DNA of 64,000 nt. Origin: Bradyrhizobium sp. 138 (lineage in GTDB: Bacteria; Pseudomonadota; Alphaproteobacteria; Rhizobiales; Xanthobacteraceae). Position 1 is the stretch's first letter. Each line of letters starts with the position of its first letter. Location of the stretch: assembly GCF_023074075.1 (NCBI RefSeq), contig NZ_JADPKT010000094.1, positions 1 through 64,000 on the forward strand, given 5' to 3'. Below the pieces are notes generated by a model. That model saw only the letters and a program-made list of their open reading frames with translations, searched no databases and was not told where the DNA came from. Below are positions 45,302 to 53,468 of this stretch, in pieces. The translations under genes were made by a program, and so were the position numbers.

Positions 45302-46858
45302 TTACTCCATCACCGCATGCTCCGGCCCGGCCGCCTGCTTGCGCAGCGTGGCCTTGGTCGAGCCGATCAGCAAGGCGAGCGGGATGGTGCAGAGGATGAA
45401 GATCATCACCAGCTGGTAGTCGTGCGCGAACGCGATGATCTGCGCCTGCACGCTGACCAACCTGTCGGCCATGGCGCGGCCGGTGTCGGTGGACAGGTTG
45501 ATCATGCCGCGGACGTCGGGCATCTGGAGTGCGTGGTTGAACGGGTTGATGTGCTCGGACAGGATCGCATAGGTCCGCCGCGTTCCCTGCGTCAGCTGCG
45601 CGATGACGACGGAAATGCCGACGGAGCTCGCGACGTTGCGCATCAGGGTCAGCATGGCGGTGCCGTCGGTGCGCAGATCGTTCGACAGCGTCAGGAATGC
45701 CACCGTCGAGAGCGGCACGAAGACGAGGCCAAAGCCGAAGCCCTGGATGATGCTGACGGTGACGATCTCCGGCACCTGGGTCAGCTCGGTCCAGCCGGTC
45801 ATCTGGAACAGCGAGCCCGCGGTCAGCGTCAGGCCGGCGATGATTAGCGTGCGCGCCTCGAAATAGCGCATCATGCGGCCGACCAGCATCATGGCGAAGA
45901 AGGTGCCGAAGCCGCGGCTGGCCAGCAAGAGGCCGGCGGTGATGATGGGATAGCCGATCACGTTCTGCATGTAGGGTGAGGCGAGCGCCATGGTCGAGAA
46001 CAGCACGAGCCCCATCACGATCATGAACACGCAGCCGGTGACGAAGTTGCGATCCCGGAACAGCGCGAAGCGGATGAACGGCGTCGAGGTCGTGAAGGAG
46101 TGCGCGAGGAAGAAGTAGAACGCGACGGCCGAGACGATGAACTCCGCCAGGATCTCGTTGGATTCCAGCCAGCCCAATTGCTCGCCGCGGTCGAGTGCGA
46201 GCTGAAGCGCGCCGATCGCGATCGCCAGCGCCGCGAAGCCGAACCAGTCGAATCTCAGGCTGAGGTTCTTCTCGGTCTCATCCATGAACACGATGAGCCC
46301 GAGCACGGTGATGGCGCCGAACGGCAGGTTGACGAAGAACACCCAGTGCCAGGAATAGGTCTCGGTCAGCCAGGCGCCGAGTGAAGGCCCCATGATCGGG
46401 CCCATCATCACGCCCATGCCCCAGATCGACATCGCCTTGGCGCGCTCCTGGAGCGTGTAATAGTCGAGCATCACCGATTGCGACAGCGGCACCAGGGCCG
46501 CGCCGAACACGCCTTGCAACAGGCGAAACAGCACCATCTGGTTGATGTCCTGCGCGAGGCCGCACAGCACCGAGGCCATGGTGAAGCCGGCCGAGCAGAT
46601 GATGAAGATGCGCTTGCGGCCGAAGCGGTTGGCGATCCATCCCACCGGCGCCGTCATGATCGCTGCGGCGACGATGTAGGAGGTCAGCACCCAGTTGATC
46701 TGGTCCTGCGAGGCCGACAGCGTGCCTTGCATATAGGGCAAAGCGACGTTGGCAATCGTGGTGTCCAGCGCCTGCATGATGGTCGCGGTCATGGCGCAGA
46801 TCGTCACCATGTTCCGGCGCAGGCCGGGGACCATCAGACTGGCATTGGGGCCGGACAT
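45302..46858 (-). CDS. MFS drug efflux permease, DHA2 (EmrB/QacA) type
   Basis: A 518-residue 14-helix permease. The opening RNMVTICAMTATIMQALDTTIANVALPYMQG (in sections) contains motif D1 (LDTTIANVALP), and motif C-type sequence occurs in FRLLQGVFGAALVPLSQSVMLD. It extrudes hydrophobic compounds with the adjacent EmrA-like adaptor across both membranes. The ATG at 46858 is used. It starts 20 bp after the adaptor stop, with a 15-bp tandem duplication between. Regulation is probably by the MarR gene at the head of the operon. Confidence 0.93.
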   Translation of the reverse strand: MSGPNASLMVPGLRRNMVTICAMTATIMQALDTTIANVALPYMQGTLSASQDQINWVLTSYIVAAAIMTAPVGWIANRFGRKRIFIICSAGFTMASVLCGLAQDINQMVLFRLLQGVFGAALVPLSQSVMLDYYTLQERAKAMSIWGMGVMMGPIMGPSLGAWLTETYSWHWVFFVNLPFGAITVLGLIVFMDETEKNLSLRFDWFGFAALAIAIGALQLALDRGEQLGWLESNEILAEFIVSAVAFYFFLAHSFTTSTPFIRFALFRDRNFVTGCVFMIVMGLVLFSTMALASPYMQNVIGYPIITAGLLLASRGFGTFFAMMLVGRMMRYFEARTLIIAGLTLTAGSLFQMTGWTELTQVPEIVTVSIIQGFGFGLVFVPLSTVAFLTLSNDLRTDGTAMLTLMRNVASSVGISVVIAQLTQGTRRTYAILSEHINPFNHALQMPDVRGMINLSTDTGRAMADRLVSVQAQIIAFAHDYQLVMIFILCTIPLALLIGSTKATLRKQAAGPEHAVME

Positions 46859-46864
46859 CGGATC

Positions 46865-46894
46865 AGTCTTTGTCTTGTTAGTCTTTGTCTTGGT
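46865..46894. repeat. 15-bp tandem duplication at the emrA/emrB junction
   Basis: The unit AGTCTTTGTCTTGTT (46865-46879) is followed by AGTCTTTGTCTTGGT (46880-46894), differing at one base. On the coding strand this yields two in-frame stop codons, TAA then TGA, after the same QDKD peptide. The original end was likely one copy; slippage made a second stop. Confidence 0.8.
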
Positions 46895-48041
46895 TCGCTG
46901 TCGCCGACAGGCCGAGCAGGCCGGCCAGCGAGCGCCGATGGTCGGTGTCGATGGTGGCATAGACGCTCATGCCGGCCTTCAGCTTCCGCACGTATTTGTC
47001 GGTCTCGTCAAAATAGATGCGGATCGGCACGCGCTGCACCACCTTGACGAAATTGCCGGTGGCGTTCTGCGGCGGCAGGATCGCAAATTGCGCGCCGGTG
47101 CCGGGCGAAAGCGAGCCGATCTTGCCCTTGAAGACGTGGTTCGGGAACGCATCGACCTCGAGCGTGACGGGCTGTCCTTCGGTCACATAGGTGAGGTCGC
47201 TCTCCTTCGGGTTGGCGTCGACCCAGGGGTGAGCGACGTCGATGATCGAAAACACCGGGGTGCCGGCGGCGACATAGCGACCGAGCTGGATCTGCTCGAC
47301 CTGCGTCGCCACGCCATCCATCGGCGCGCGCAGCACGGTGTGGTCGAGGTTGCGTTGGGCATCGTCCAGCTTGGCTTTCGCCTGTGCGTAGGGCGGGAAC
47401 TGCTCCAGCGGCAGCGCGGCGTCGCCGAGCAGCTGCGTCTTGGCGTTGGAGAGTTGCTGCTTGATGTATTGCGCCTGCGCGCCGGCGGTGACCAGTGCGT
47501 TGGAGGCGTTGTCGAGATCGAGCTGCGAGCCAAAATTGTTCTTCACCAGCGCCTTCTTTCGCTCGACGTCGCGCTGCTTCAAATCGATGCCCTGCTGGGC
47601 CAGATCGAGCATGTCGCCATAGATCTTGATGTTGGCGACGAGGTTGTCATAGGTCGTGCGGGCCTGCGCGAGCTGCGCCTTGGCTTCGTCCACCGCGTGT
47701 CGAAACGGAACGGGGTCGATCTCGAACAGCTCGTCGCCCCGCTTGACCGACTGTCCTTCCTTGACGACAACCTTCTGGATCTTGCCGGAGATGTCCGGGG
47801 TCACCAGCACCTTTTGCGCGCCGACATAGGCATCGTCGGTGCCGACATAGCGGCCGCCATTGAGATAGAAGGTGAGGCCACCGATGACGGCGATCACGGG
47901 CAGCACGACCAGGAGCAGGAAACGGCGGTAGCGGCGCAGGCCCGCCATCAGGCGGCGGCGCGGATCGGTGCCGGCTTTCTTGGTGGGCTTGCCGCCGTCG
48001 GTCTTCTGCTCGGGCTGGAACTTGAGGACTTGGTCAGCCAT
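46878..48041 (-). CDS. HlyD/EmrA family membrane fusion protein
   Basis: A 387-residue periplasmic adaptor. A Lys/Arg-rich N-terminus and one membrane helix (LLLVVLPVIAVIGGLTFYL) precede the biotinyl-lipoyl domain (VGTDDAYVGAQKVLVTPDISGKIQKV). A coiled-coil hairpin lies between about 115 and 215, then the second lipoyl half and the beta-barrel domain. It links the EmrB-like permease to an outer-membrane channel encoded elsewhere. The ATG at 48041 follows AAGGAG and overlaps the end of the MarR gene by 8 bp, so translation is coupled. Confidence 0.94.
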   Translation of the reverse strand: MADQVLKFQPEQKTDGGKPTKKAGTDPRRRLMAGLRRYRRFLLLVVLPVIAVIGGLTFYLNGGRYVGTDDAYVGAQKVLVTPDISGKIQKVVVKEGQSVKRGDELFEIDPVPFRHAVDEAKAQLAQARTTYDNLVANIKIYGDMLDLAQQGIDLKQRDVERKKALVKNNFGSQLDLDNASNALVTAGAQAQYIKQQLSNAKTQLLGDAALPLEQFPPYAQAKAKLDDAQRNLDHTVLRAPMDGVATQVEQIQLGRYVAAGTPVFSIIDVAHPWVDANPKESDLTYVTEGQPVTLEVDAFPNHVFKGKIGSLSPGTGAQFAILPPQNATGNFVKVVQRVPIRIYFDETDKYVRKLKAGMSVYATIDTDHRRSLAGLLGLSATANQDKD

Positions 48042-48516
48042 AGCGCTGCTCCTTACGTGCTTGTTCCGCACCTGAGGTCTGGATCGCGGTGCGCACGTTT
48101 TCCTTGATGGTTTCGAGCTGGGTGAGGAGGCGATGGGCGTCCGCCGGCGTGATTCCCTCGAGCGCGTTGGCCGTCAGCTCGGACTTCAGCCCGCTCATCC
48201 GGCCCAGCAATTGCCGGCCGGCTTTCTTGAGATACAGGCGCTTGACGCGGCGGTCCGAGGCATCGCTGCGGCGCTCGATCCAGTCGTTGTCGCAGAGCTT
48301 GTCGATCAGGCGGGTCAGCGTGATCGGCTGCATCTCGAGCAATTCGGCGAGCTCCGACTGCTTCATGCCCTCGCTGCGCTCGACCTTGGCCAGCACCGCC
48401 CATTGCGCGCGGGTGATGCCGAACCGCGATGCCTCCTTGTCGGCATAGACGCGCAAGAGGCGGTAGAGCTCGCCCAGCGTGAACAGGAAGTTCTGGTCGA
48501 CAGATCCGCGGCTCAT
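48034..48516 (-). CDS. MarR family transcriptional regulator of the efflux operon
   Basis: A 160-residue MarR protein. The winged-helix core reads KQSELAELLEMQPITLTRLIDKL with the wing RRSDASDRRVKRLYLKKAG. It probably represses the operon marR-emrA-emrB and is released by a substrate. The ATG at 48516 is preferred, with GGAG 14 bases upstream; an earlier ATG at 48543 lies inside the palindromic operator and has no ribosome site. Its end overlaps emrA by 8 bp. Confidence 0.9.
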   Translation of the reverse strand: MSRGSVDQNFLFTLGELYRLLRVYADKEASRFGITRAQWAVLAKVERSEGMKQSELAELLEMQPITLTRLIDKLCDNDWIERRSDASDRRVKRLYLKKAGRQLLGRMSGLKSELTANALEGITPADAHRLLTQLETIKENVRTAIQTSGAEQARKEQRYG

Positions 48517-48530
48517 GAGCTTGGTCTCCA

Positions 48531-48560
48531 ATAAGCTTGGCATATAATAAGCAAGCTTAT
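48531..48560. promoter_or_regulatory. Perfect inverted repeat ATAAGCTTG / CAAGCTTAT, MarR operator
   Basis: Exact 9-bp arms at 48531-48539 and 48552-48560 with a 12-base A/T-rich spacer (GCATATAATAAG). It lies 15 bp upstream of the preferred start codon of the marR gene. Size and symmetry fit MarR dimer sites. Repression of its own promoter is inferred. Confidence 0.7.
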
Positions 48561-48673
48561 GATTATTTCATGGCGGGTTGACGCGACGCTGTCCCGCTGC
48601 AAGGGCATGGCTGACCGCCGCATTGCTGGTCGTGCTTTGGGTTCCGCCGCCGAAATGCTAGAAGGTTGGTTGT

Positions 48674-49168
48674 ATGACCCCTGCTAAATCAGCCTTTCCC
48701 GCGCCCGACCACGATCACGGCCGCTGCACCGCGGACGCGCTGGCGCATGCGGAGGCGGTTTGCGAGGCTCGCGCGCAGAAATTCACGCCTATACGCCGCC
48801 AGGTGCTGCAAGCGCTGCTCTCCAGCCACCGCCCGCTCGGGGCCTATGAGGTGATCGACGAGCTCGCCAAATCCATGTCGCGGCCGGCGCCGATCACGAT
48901 CTATCGCGCGCTCGATTTCCTGATGGCCAACGGCCTCGTGCACCGCATCGAGAGCCGCAACGCCTATCTCGCCTGCGCCGCCCACGACCACGACGCGACC
49001 TCGGCGGTGGCGTTTCTGATCTGCGAGCGCTGCGGCCTGGTCGGCGAGATCCCGTCGGCATCCTTCGCCGGGGATCTCAATGCCGCGGCGCGCAGCTCGG
49101 GCTTTGCTCCTAAATTGTCCGTGGTGGAGATCACGGGCGTCTGCACCCATTGTCAGAAAGCTGCATAA
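48674..49168 (+). CDS. zur: Fur family regulator, Zur-like
   Basis: A 164-residue zinc-responsive repressor candidate. The DNA-binding part has RRQVLQALLSSHRPLGAYEVIDELA and PITIYRALDFL. The dimer part shows NAYLACAAHDHDATS followed by the structural zinc pair CERCG and CTHC. The N-terminal HDHGRC adds possible ligands. NAYLAC-H-HD fits Zur rather than Fur or Irr. The ATG at 48674 is used. It likely controls zinc uptake genes elsewhere. The downstream transporter gene starts 36 bp later and may be co-transcribed. Confidence 0.8.
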   Translation: MTPAKSAFPAPDHDHGRCTADALAHAEAVCEARAQKFTPIRRQVLQALLSSHRPLGAYEVIDELAKSMSRPAPITIYRALDFLMANGLVHRIESRNAYLACAAHDHDATSAVAFLICERCGLVGEIPSASFAGDLNAAARSSGFAPKLSVVEITGVCTHCQKAA

Positions 49169-49204
49169 AGCAACAACGGCGCAAAGCCGGTTTTTCGGGA
49201 AGAC

Positions 49205-50158
49205 ATGTCCTCACCACAAGCCATACCGTCCGCCGGCCGCCCCCTCAGTGCCGGCGCCATTGCCCTGATGCTGATGCTGTGCATGACCTGGGGCTTCAAC
49301 CAGATCGCGGTGAAACTGGTGCTGCCGGACATTCCGCCGATGCTGCAGGCCACGATCCGCTCGGCGGGCGCGCTGCCGGTGCTGTTCATCATCGGCACGC
49401 TTCGTGGCGTCAAATTCTTCGAGAACGACGGCACGTGGAAGCCGGGCTTGGTCGCCGGGCTGATGTTCGGCATCGAATTCGTGCTGATCTTCCAGGGGCT
49501 GCGCCTCACCTCCGCTTCGCGCGCGGTGGTGTTCCTTTACACGGCGCCGTTCTTCGTTGCGCTCGGCTCCTATCAGGTGCTCGGCGAGCGGCTCGGCGCC
49601 TCGCAATGGCTCGGCCTCGCCATCAGCTTTGCCGGCGTTGCGCTTGCGATCGGCGTGCCGCAGCCCAATGTCGATTCGCATGTTCTGCTCGGCGACCTCA
49701 TGATCGTCGGCGGTGCCGCGCTGTGGGCGGCGACGACGCTGGTTGCCAAGGGCACTAGGCTGCGGTTCGCCGCGCCCGAGAAGGCGCTGGGCTATCAGGT
49801 CGCCATTTCGATCCCGATCCTGGGACTGGCGGCCTGGCTGTTCGGCGAGACCATCACGCATACGCCGGCGCCGCTGTCGCTCGGCCTGATGGCCTTCCAG
49901 GCGATCTGGGTGGTTGGAACCACGTTCACGCTTTGGTTCGCGCTGGTGAAGGCCTATTCGGCCAGCAAATTGTCGGCTTTTACCTTCATCACCCCTTTGT
50001 TTGGCGTGGTGGGTAGCTATTTCATCATGCACGACACCTTGAGCCTGGCGTTCGGGGCGGCGGCTGTCCTTGTAATTGCTGGGCTTTTTCTGGTTAACCG
50101 TCCCAGCTCAACGGCTGCGGCGCCGCGCGATGCATTGCTGAACGTCACCAAAACCTGA
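49205..50158 (+). CDS. EamA/DMT family transporter
   Basis: A 317-residue permease with ten predicted helices in two EamA repeats; the first starts MLMLCMTWGFNQIAVKLVLP and the second after about residue 165 (LLGDLMIVGGAALWAATTLVAKG). LRLTSASRAVVFLYTAPFFVALGSY matches the first-repeat signature. Substrate unknown (small metabolite export is common). The ATG at 49205 follows GGGAAGAC. Between zur and ispG on one strand. Confidence 0.9.
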   Translation: MSSPQAIPSAGRPLSAGAIALMLMLCMTWGFNQIAVKLVLPDIPPMLQATIRSAGALPVLFIIGTLRGVKFFENDGTWKPGLVAGLMFGIEFVLIFQGLRLTSASRAVVFLYTAPFFVALGSYQVLGERLGASQWLGLAISFAGVALAIGVPQPNVDSHVLLGDLMIVGGAALWAATTLVAKGTRLRFAAPEKALGYQVAISIPILGLAAWLFGETITHTPAPLSLGLMAFQAIWVVGTTFTLWFALVKAYSASKLSAFTFITPLFGVVGSYFIMHDTLSLAFGAAAVLVIAGLFLVNRPSSTAAAPRDALLNVTKT

Positions 50159-50170
50159 TATTTGGACCCC

Positions 50171-51454
50171 ATGAACAAGCCCGAAACCACCATCGATTCC
50201 GACATCGCGGGGCCCGCGCCGCGCCATCACACCACCCAGGTCAAGGTCGGCGACGTCGCCGTCGGCGGCGGTGCGCCGATCGTCGTGCAGTCGATGACCA
50301 ACACCGACACCGCCGATATCGACGGCACCATCGCCCAGGTCGCAGCGCTCGCGCGCGCCGGCTCCGAAATGGTCCGCATCACCGTGGACCGCGAGGAAGC
50401 CGCGGCCGCCGTTCCGCACATTCGCGATGGCCTCGCCAAGCGCGGTATCACCACGCCGCTGATCGGCGACTTCCACTATATCGGCCACAAGCTGCTTGCG
50501 GCCTATCCGGCCTGCGCCGAGGCGCTCGCCAAGTATCGCATCAATCCCGGCAATGTCGGCTTCAAGGACAAGCGCGACACCCAGTTCGCCGACATCATCG
50601 AGATCGCGAACAAGAACGGCAAGCCGGTCCGCATCGGCGCCAATTGGGGCTCGCTCGACCAGGAGCTGCTGACCAAGCTGATGGACGAGAATGCCGCCTC
50701 CGCCAATCCGCGTGACGTCCGCGCGGTGACGCGCGAGGCCATGGTGCAGTCCGCGCTGCTCTCGGCTGCGCGTGCCGAAGAGCTCGGCATGCCCAAGAAC
50801 CGCATCATCCTCTCCGCAAAAGTCTCGGCGGTGCAGGATCTCATCGCGGTCTATCAGGATCTCGCCAGCCGTTCCGATTATGCGATTCATCTCGGTCTGA
50901 CCGAAGCCGGCATGGGCTCAAAGGGCATCGTGGCGTCGTCGGCCGCGCTCGGCATCCTGCTTCAGCAGGGCATCGGCGACACCATCCGCATCTCGCTGAC
51001 GCCGGAGCCCGGCGGCGACCGCACCCGTGAGGTGCAGGTCGGCCAGGAGCTGCTCCAGACCATGGGCTTCCGCACCTTCGTGCCGCTGGTCGCCGCGTGC
51101 CCCGGCTGCGGCCGCACCACGTCCACCACGTTCCAGGAGCTGGCCCGCTCGATCCAGGATTTCATCCGCGACGAGATGCCGGCCTGGAAGACGAAATACC
51201 CTGGCGTCGAAGAGCTCAACGTCGCGGTGATGGGCTGCATCGTCAACGGCCCCGGCGAATCCAAGCATGCCAATATCGGCATTTCGCTCCCGGGCACCGG
51301 TGAAGCGCCGGCTGCGCCGGTGTTCGTCGACGGCAAGAAGTTCCGAACGTTGCGCGGCCCCACCATCTCCGCCGACTTCAAGGCGCTGGTGATCGACTAC
51401 ATCGAGCAGCGCTACGGCCAGGGCGCCAAGGTGCCGGTGACCGCGGCGGAGTAG
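50171..51454 (+). CDS. ispG: 4-hydroxy-3-methylbut-2-en-1-yl diphosphate synthase (MEP pathway)
   Basis: A 427-residue [4Fe-4S] enzyme for the penultimate step of the MEP route to isoprenoids. The TIM-barrel opening [25 protein letters not shown] is recognisable in pieces. Cluster cysteines lie in ACPGCGRT and GCIVNGPGE, the latter with the Glu ligand. The ATG at 50171 is chosen over a TTG at 50162. Only 12 bp follow the EamA stop, so these are likely co-transcribed. Together with the polyprenyl synthase at 61384 it supplies isoprenoids. Confidence 0.97.
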   Translation: MNKPETTIDSDIAGPAPRHHTTQVKVGDVAVGGGAPIVVQSMTNTDTADIDGTIAQVAALARAGSEMVRITVDREEAAAAVPHIRDGLAKRGITTPLIGDFHYIGHKLLAAYPACAEALAKYRINPGNVGFKDKRDTQFADIIEIANKNGKPVRIGANWGSLDQELLTKLMDENAASANPRDVRAVTREAMVQSALLSAARAEELGMPKNRIILSAKVSAVQDLIAVYQDLASRSDYAIHLGLTEAGMGSKGIVASSAALGILLQQGIGDTIRISLTPEPGGDRTREVQVGQELLQTMGFRTFVPLVAACPGCGRTTSTTFQELARSIQDFIRDEMPAWKTKYPGVEELNVAVMGCIVNGPGESKHANIGISLPGTGEAPAAPVFVDGKKFRTLRGPTISADFKALVIDYIEQRYGQGAKVPVTAAE

Positions 51455-51460
51455 TGCTTC

Positions 51461-51486
51461 AGGTCAGCATGTGATCGTGCTGACCT
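51461..51486. terminator. Perfect 9-bp hairpin AGGTCAGCA / TGCTGACCT between ispG and vapC
   Basis: Arms at 51461-51469 and 51478-51486 with an 8-base loop sit between convergent ispG and the PIN-toxin gene and include the toxin's stop codon. No T run follows on either strand. A bidirectional end signal is plausible. Confidence 0.55.
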
Positions 51487-51886
51487 GACCTGTCTCGCCA
51501 TATCTCAGCAGCAGACCGTCTCGTGTAATCACGCTCGCGCCTAGGTCGCGAGCGGTTGCAATGATGATTCGGTCCGCGGGATCGCGTGGCGGCTCGCCCG
51601 GCAAAAATGACGACGCGATCAAGATATCTGGCGTTAGCTCGGCGAGACGCATTCCCTCTACGGCAAGCAGCCGCTGAAACCAGAGTTCTGGCCTTGTGGA
51701 GAGGCCTAACCGGTTGCGTGCAACGAGCAAGCCGATTTCCCACGCCGTAATTGCGGACACGAAGATTGCGGTTCCCGCGCGATAGGCTGCCTCGATCGCT
51801 TCCCTCGCCTCGGCGGCGATGGGCTTGTCCTCGACAATCCAGATCGCCGCATGAGTATCGAGCAGAAGAGGCGCCGGTTCACTCAT
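51464..51886 (-). CDS. PIN-domain toxin (VapC family ribonuclease)
   Basis: A 140-residue PIN nuclease. The acidic active site is Asp10 (LLLDTHAAIW), Glu50 (TAWEIGLL), Asp102/105 (RDPADRIIIATA) and Asp123 (ITRDGLLL). VapC toxins cut tRNA or rRNA under metal dependence. The ATG at 51886 overlaps the preceding gene by 8 bp (ATGAGTGA), the typical toxin-antitoxin arrangement. The partner is not one of the standard VapB fold types (see next gene). Confidence 0.9.
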   Translation of the reverse strand: MSEPAPLLLDTHAAIWIVEDKPIAAEAREAIEAAYRAGTAIFVSAITAWEIGLLVARNRLGLSTRPELWFQRLLAVEGMRLAELTPDILIASSFLPGEPPRDPADRIIIATARDLGASVITRDGLLLRYGETGQVSTITC

Positions 51887-52268
51887 AGACCTTGCCCCAA
51901 TCGGGATCCGCCGGCTGCGTCAAATCCACGCCCGAGGGGATATGTGCCAATCCTTTGAGTGCACCGAACAGCGGATGGCGGCCGAGCTTCTTGGCGCGCG
52001 AGGGCGGCGGTTCGGCGGAACTTGACTCGACGCGACGAAACACGACCTTGCGAGCCTTCGTGTCGACCTGCTCGGTACGGAAGCCCGCGGCTAACCAGAC
52101 CTTGGTCATGACGTTGTTGGTCGGGTTGTTGCTCCACCAAGCTGGATATTGAGGAGAGTTAGGGGGAAGCTTGCTCCCGATGACCCGCTCGATCTCGCCA
52201 AAGGTCATGGGGACCTCTTTGGCCCGTTGAGACTTCAGAAATTCACCGAGTCGCTCATATTTACCCAT
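51879..52268 (-). CDS. Putative antitoxin with DUF7662-like domain, VapC partner
   Basis: A 129-residue protein of the small family I know as DUF7662. The N-terminal half (MGKYERLGEFLKSQRAKEVP, then TFGEIERVIGSKLPPNSPQYPAWWSNN, NVMTKVWLAAGFRTEQVD) is the conserved domain. A variable Pro/Ser/Arg linker and an acidic-terminated tail (DWGKVYE) follow, which could wrap the PIN toxin. The ATG at 52268 follows GGAG. It overlaps the toxin start by 8 bp and has a palindromic promoter element, so it is the likely antitoxin and autorepressor. Direct homology with AbrB, RHH or Phd antitoxins is not evident. Confidence 0.7.
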   Translation of the reverse strand: MGKYERLGEFLKSQRAKEVPMTFGEIERVIGSKLPPNSPQYPAWWSNNPTNNVMTKVWLAAGFRTEQVDTKARKVVFRRVESSSAEPPPSRAKKLGRHPLFGALKGLAHIPSGVDLTQPADPDWGKVYE

Positions 52269-52289
52269 AGCGGTCTCCATCTTCGCAGA

Positions 52290-52311
52290 CACTATTAAAG
52301 CTTTATAAGTG
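52290..52311. promoter_or_regulatory. Near-perfect 22-bp palindrome at the toxin-antitoxin promoter
   Basis: The central TAAAGCTTTA is a perfect palindrome flanked by CACT on the left and AGTG on the right. Eighteen of the 22 positions are symmetric; only the two-base junctions break it. It lies 22 bp upstream of the antitoxin start codon in an A/T-rich island. It fits an autoregulatory operator for the toxin-antitoxin pair. Confidence 0.7.
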
Positions 52312-52392
52312 TGTCAAGAGATCCGGCCCTTTGCGTCCGCTCCCGCAAAGCCTAGGATCGGGTGCAATCAAGAACACATCGGGAGAACCGCC

Positions 52393-53289
52393 ATGAGCTC
52401 ACTCGCCGGCAAACAGGGCCCGCGCTATCGCCACACGACTGAGGATGGCGCTTCTTACGAGACCATTGCGGTCGAGAAGCTCACGCCCATCATCGGCGCC
52501 GAAATCTCCGGCGTGGACATCGGCGCGCTCGTCGAGGGCGACGCCCGCTCCAACCGGCAGATGGACGAGATCCATCGCGCGCTCGCCGAAAACCTCGTGA
52601 TCTTCTTCCGTGACCAGCACATCACGCCGCAGCAGCATCTCGCCTTCGGCCGCAAGTTCGGCGAATTGCATTTTCATCCCGCAGCTCCCCACGAGGACGA
52701 CGACCCGGCGCTGATGAAGATCTACGCCGACAAGAACTCGCCGCGGGCCAACGGCGAGGGCTGGCACTCGGACGTATCCTGCGATCTCGAGCCGCCGATG
52801 GGCTCGATCCTCTACATCAAGCAATGCCCGCCGCGCGGCGGCGACACGCTGTTCGCCAACATGTACGCGGCCTACGAGGCGCTGTCGGATCGCATGAAGG
52901 CCTATCTCGACGGCCTCACCGCGCTGCACGACGGCGAGCCGATCTACCGCGGCCTCTACGCCAATTACGGCGTTGCCGACAGGCCGAGTTACCCGAACGC
53001 CGAGCACCCTGTCGTGCGTACGCATCCCGTCACTGGCAAGAAAGCGCTCTACGTCAATCGCGGTTTCACCCGCCACATCAACGGCGTCCCGCGTGACGAG
53101 AGCGATGCGATGCTGGCCTATCTCTACCAACACGCCGAAAACCCGCTGTTCCAGTGCCGCTTCCGATGGACAGAGAACGCCATCGCGTTCTGGGACAACC
53201 GCTGCACCCAGCACCGCGCGATGTGGGACTACTGGCCGCATACAAGGTCAGGTACGCGCGTGACGGTGAAGGGGGAGCGACCGGTCTAG
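52393..53289 (+). CDS. TauD/TfdA family Fe(II)/2-oxoglutarate dioxygenase
   Basis: A 298-residue alpha-ketoglutarate-dependent hydroxylase. The metal facial triad is the HxD in GWHSDVS and a distal His in CTQHRAMWDY; the 2-oxoglutarate Arg is in GTRVTV. Double-stranded beta-helix landmarks include FFRDQHITPQQHLAFGRKFGEL. TauD relatives release sulfite from taurine, but others act on herbicides or amino acids, so the substrate is open. The ATG at 52393 follows GGGAG. It precedes a Rieske oxygenase across a family A repeat. Confidence 0.92.
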   Translation: MSSLAGKQGPRYRHTTEDGASYETIAVEKLTPIIGAEISGVDIGALVEGDARSNRQMDEIHRALAENLVIFFRDQHITPQQHLAFGRKFGELHFHPAAPHEDDDPALMKIYADKNSPRANGEGWHSDVSCDLEPPMGSILYIKQCPPRGGDTLFANMYAAYEALSDRMKAYLDGLTALHDGEPIYRGLYANYGVADRPSYPNAEHPVVRTHPVTGKKALYVNRGFTRHINGVPRDESDAMLAYLYQHAENPLFQCRFRWTENAIAFWDNRCTQHRAMWDYWPHTRSGTRVTVKGERPV

Positions 53290-53297
53290 GCGGCGGT

Positions 53298-53392
53298 GCC
53301 GTAGGGTGGGCAAAGCGAAGCGTGCCCACGTCTTTTGCCGTCATCGAGAGATCGTGGGCACGGCGCAAGCGCGCCTTTGCCCACCCTACGGC
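53298..53392. repeat. Intergenic palindromic repeat, family A
   Basis: Starts GCCGTAGGGTGGGCAAAGCG and ends CTTTGCCCACCCTACGGC, an almost exact inverse. Internal arms CGTGCCCACG and CGTGGGCACG form the second hairpin. It lies between the TauD-like gene and the Rieske gene, which point the same way. Confidence 0.9.
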
Positions 53393-53468
53393 AGAATCTG
53401 TGCAGCTCTCGCGTTGACGTCCCAGCGCTCCCGCGCCAATCTTCCCGAAAACAAATCGGGAGGATGCC

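Noticed and set aside
51464-52311. Phage or genomic island origin for the toxin-antitoxin module
   Set aside because: No integrase, attachment-site duplication or tRNA edge was seen, and its flanks are ordinary core genes. Only the promoter patch is A/T-rich.
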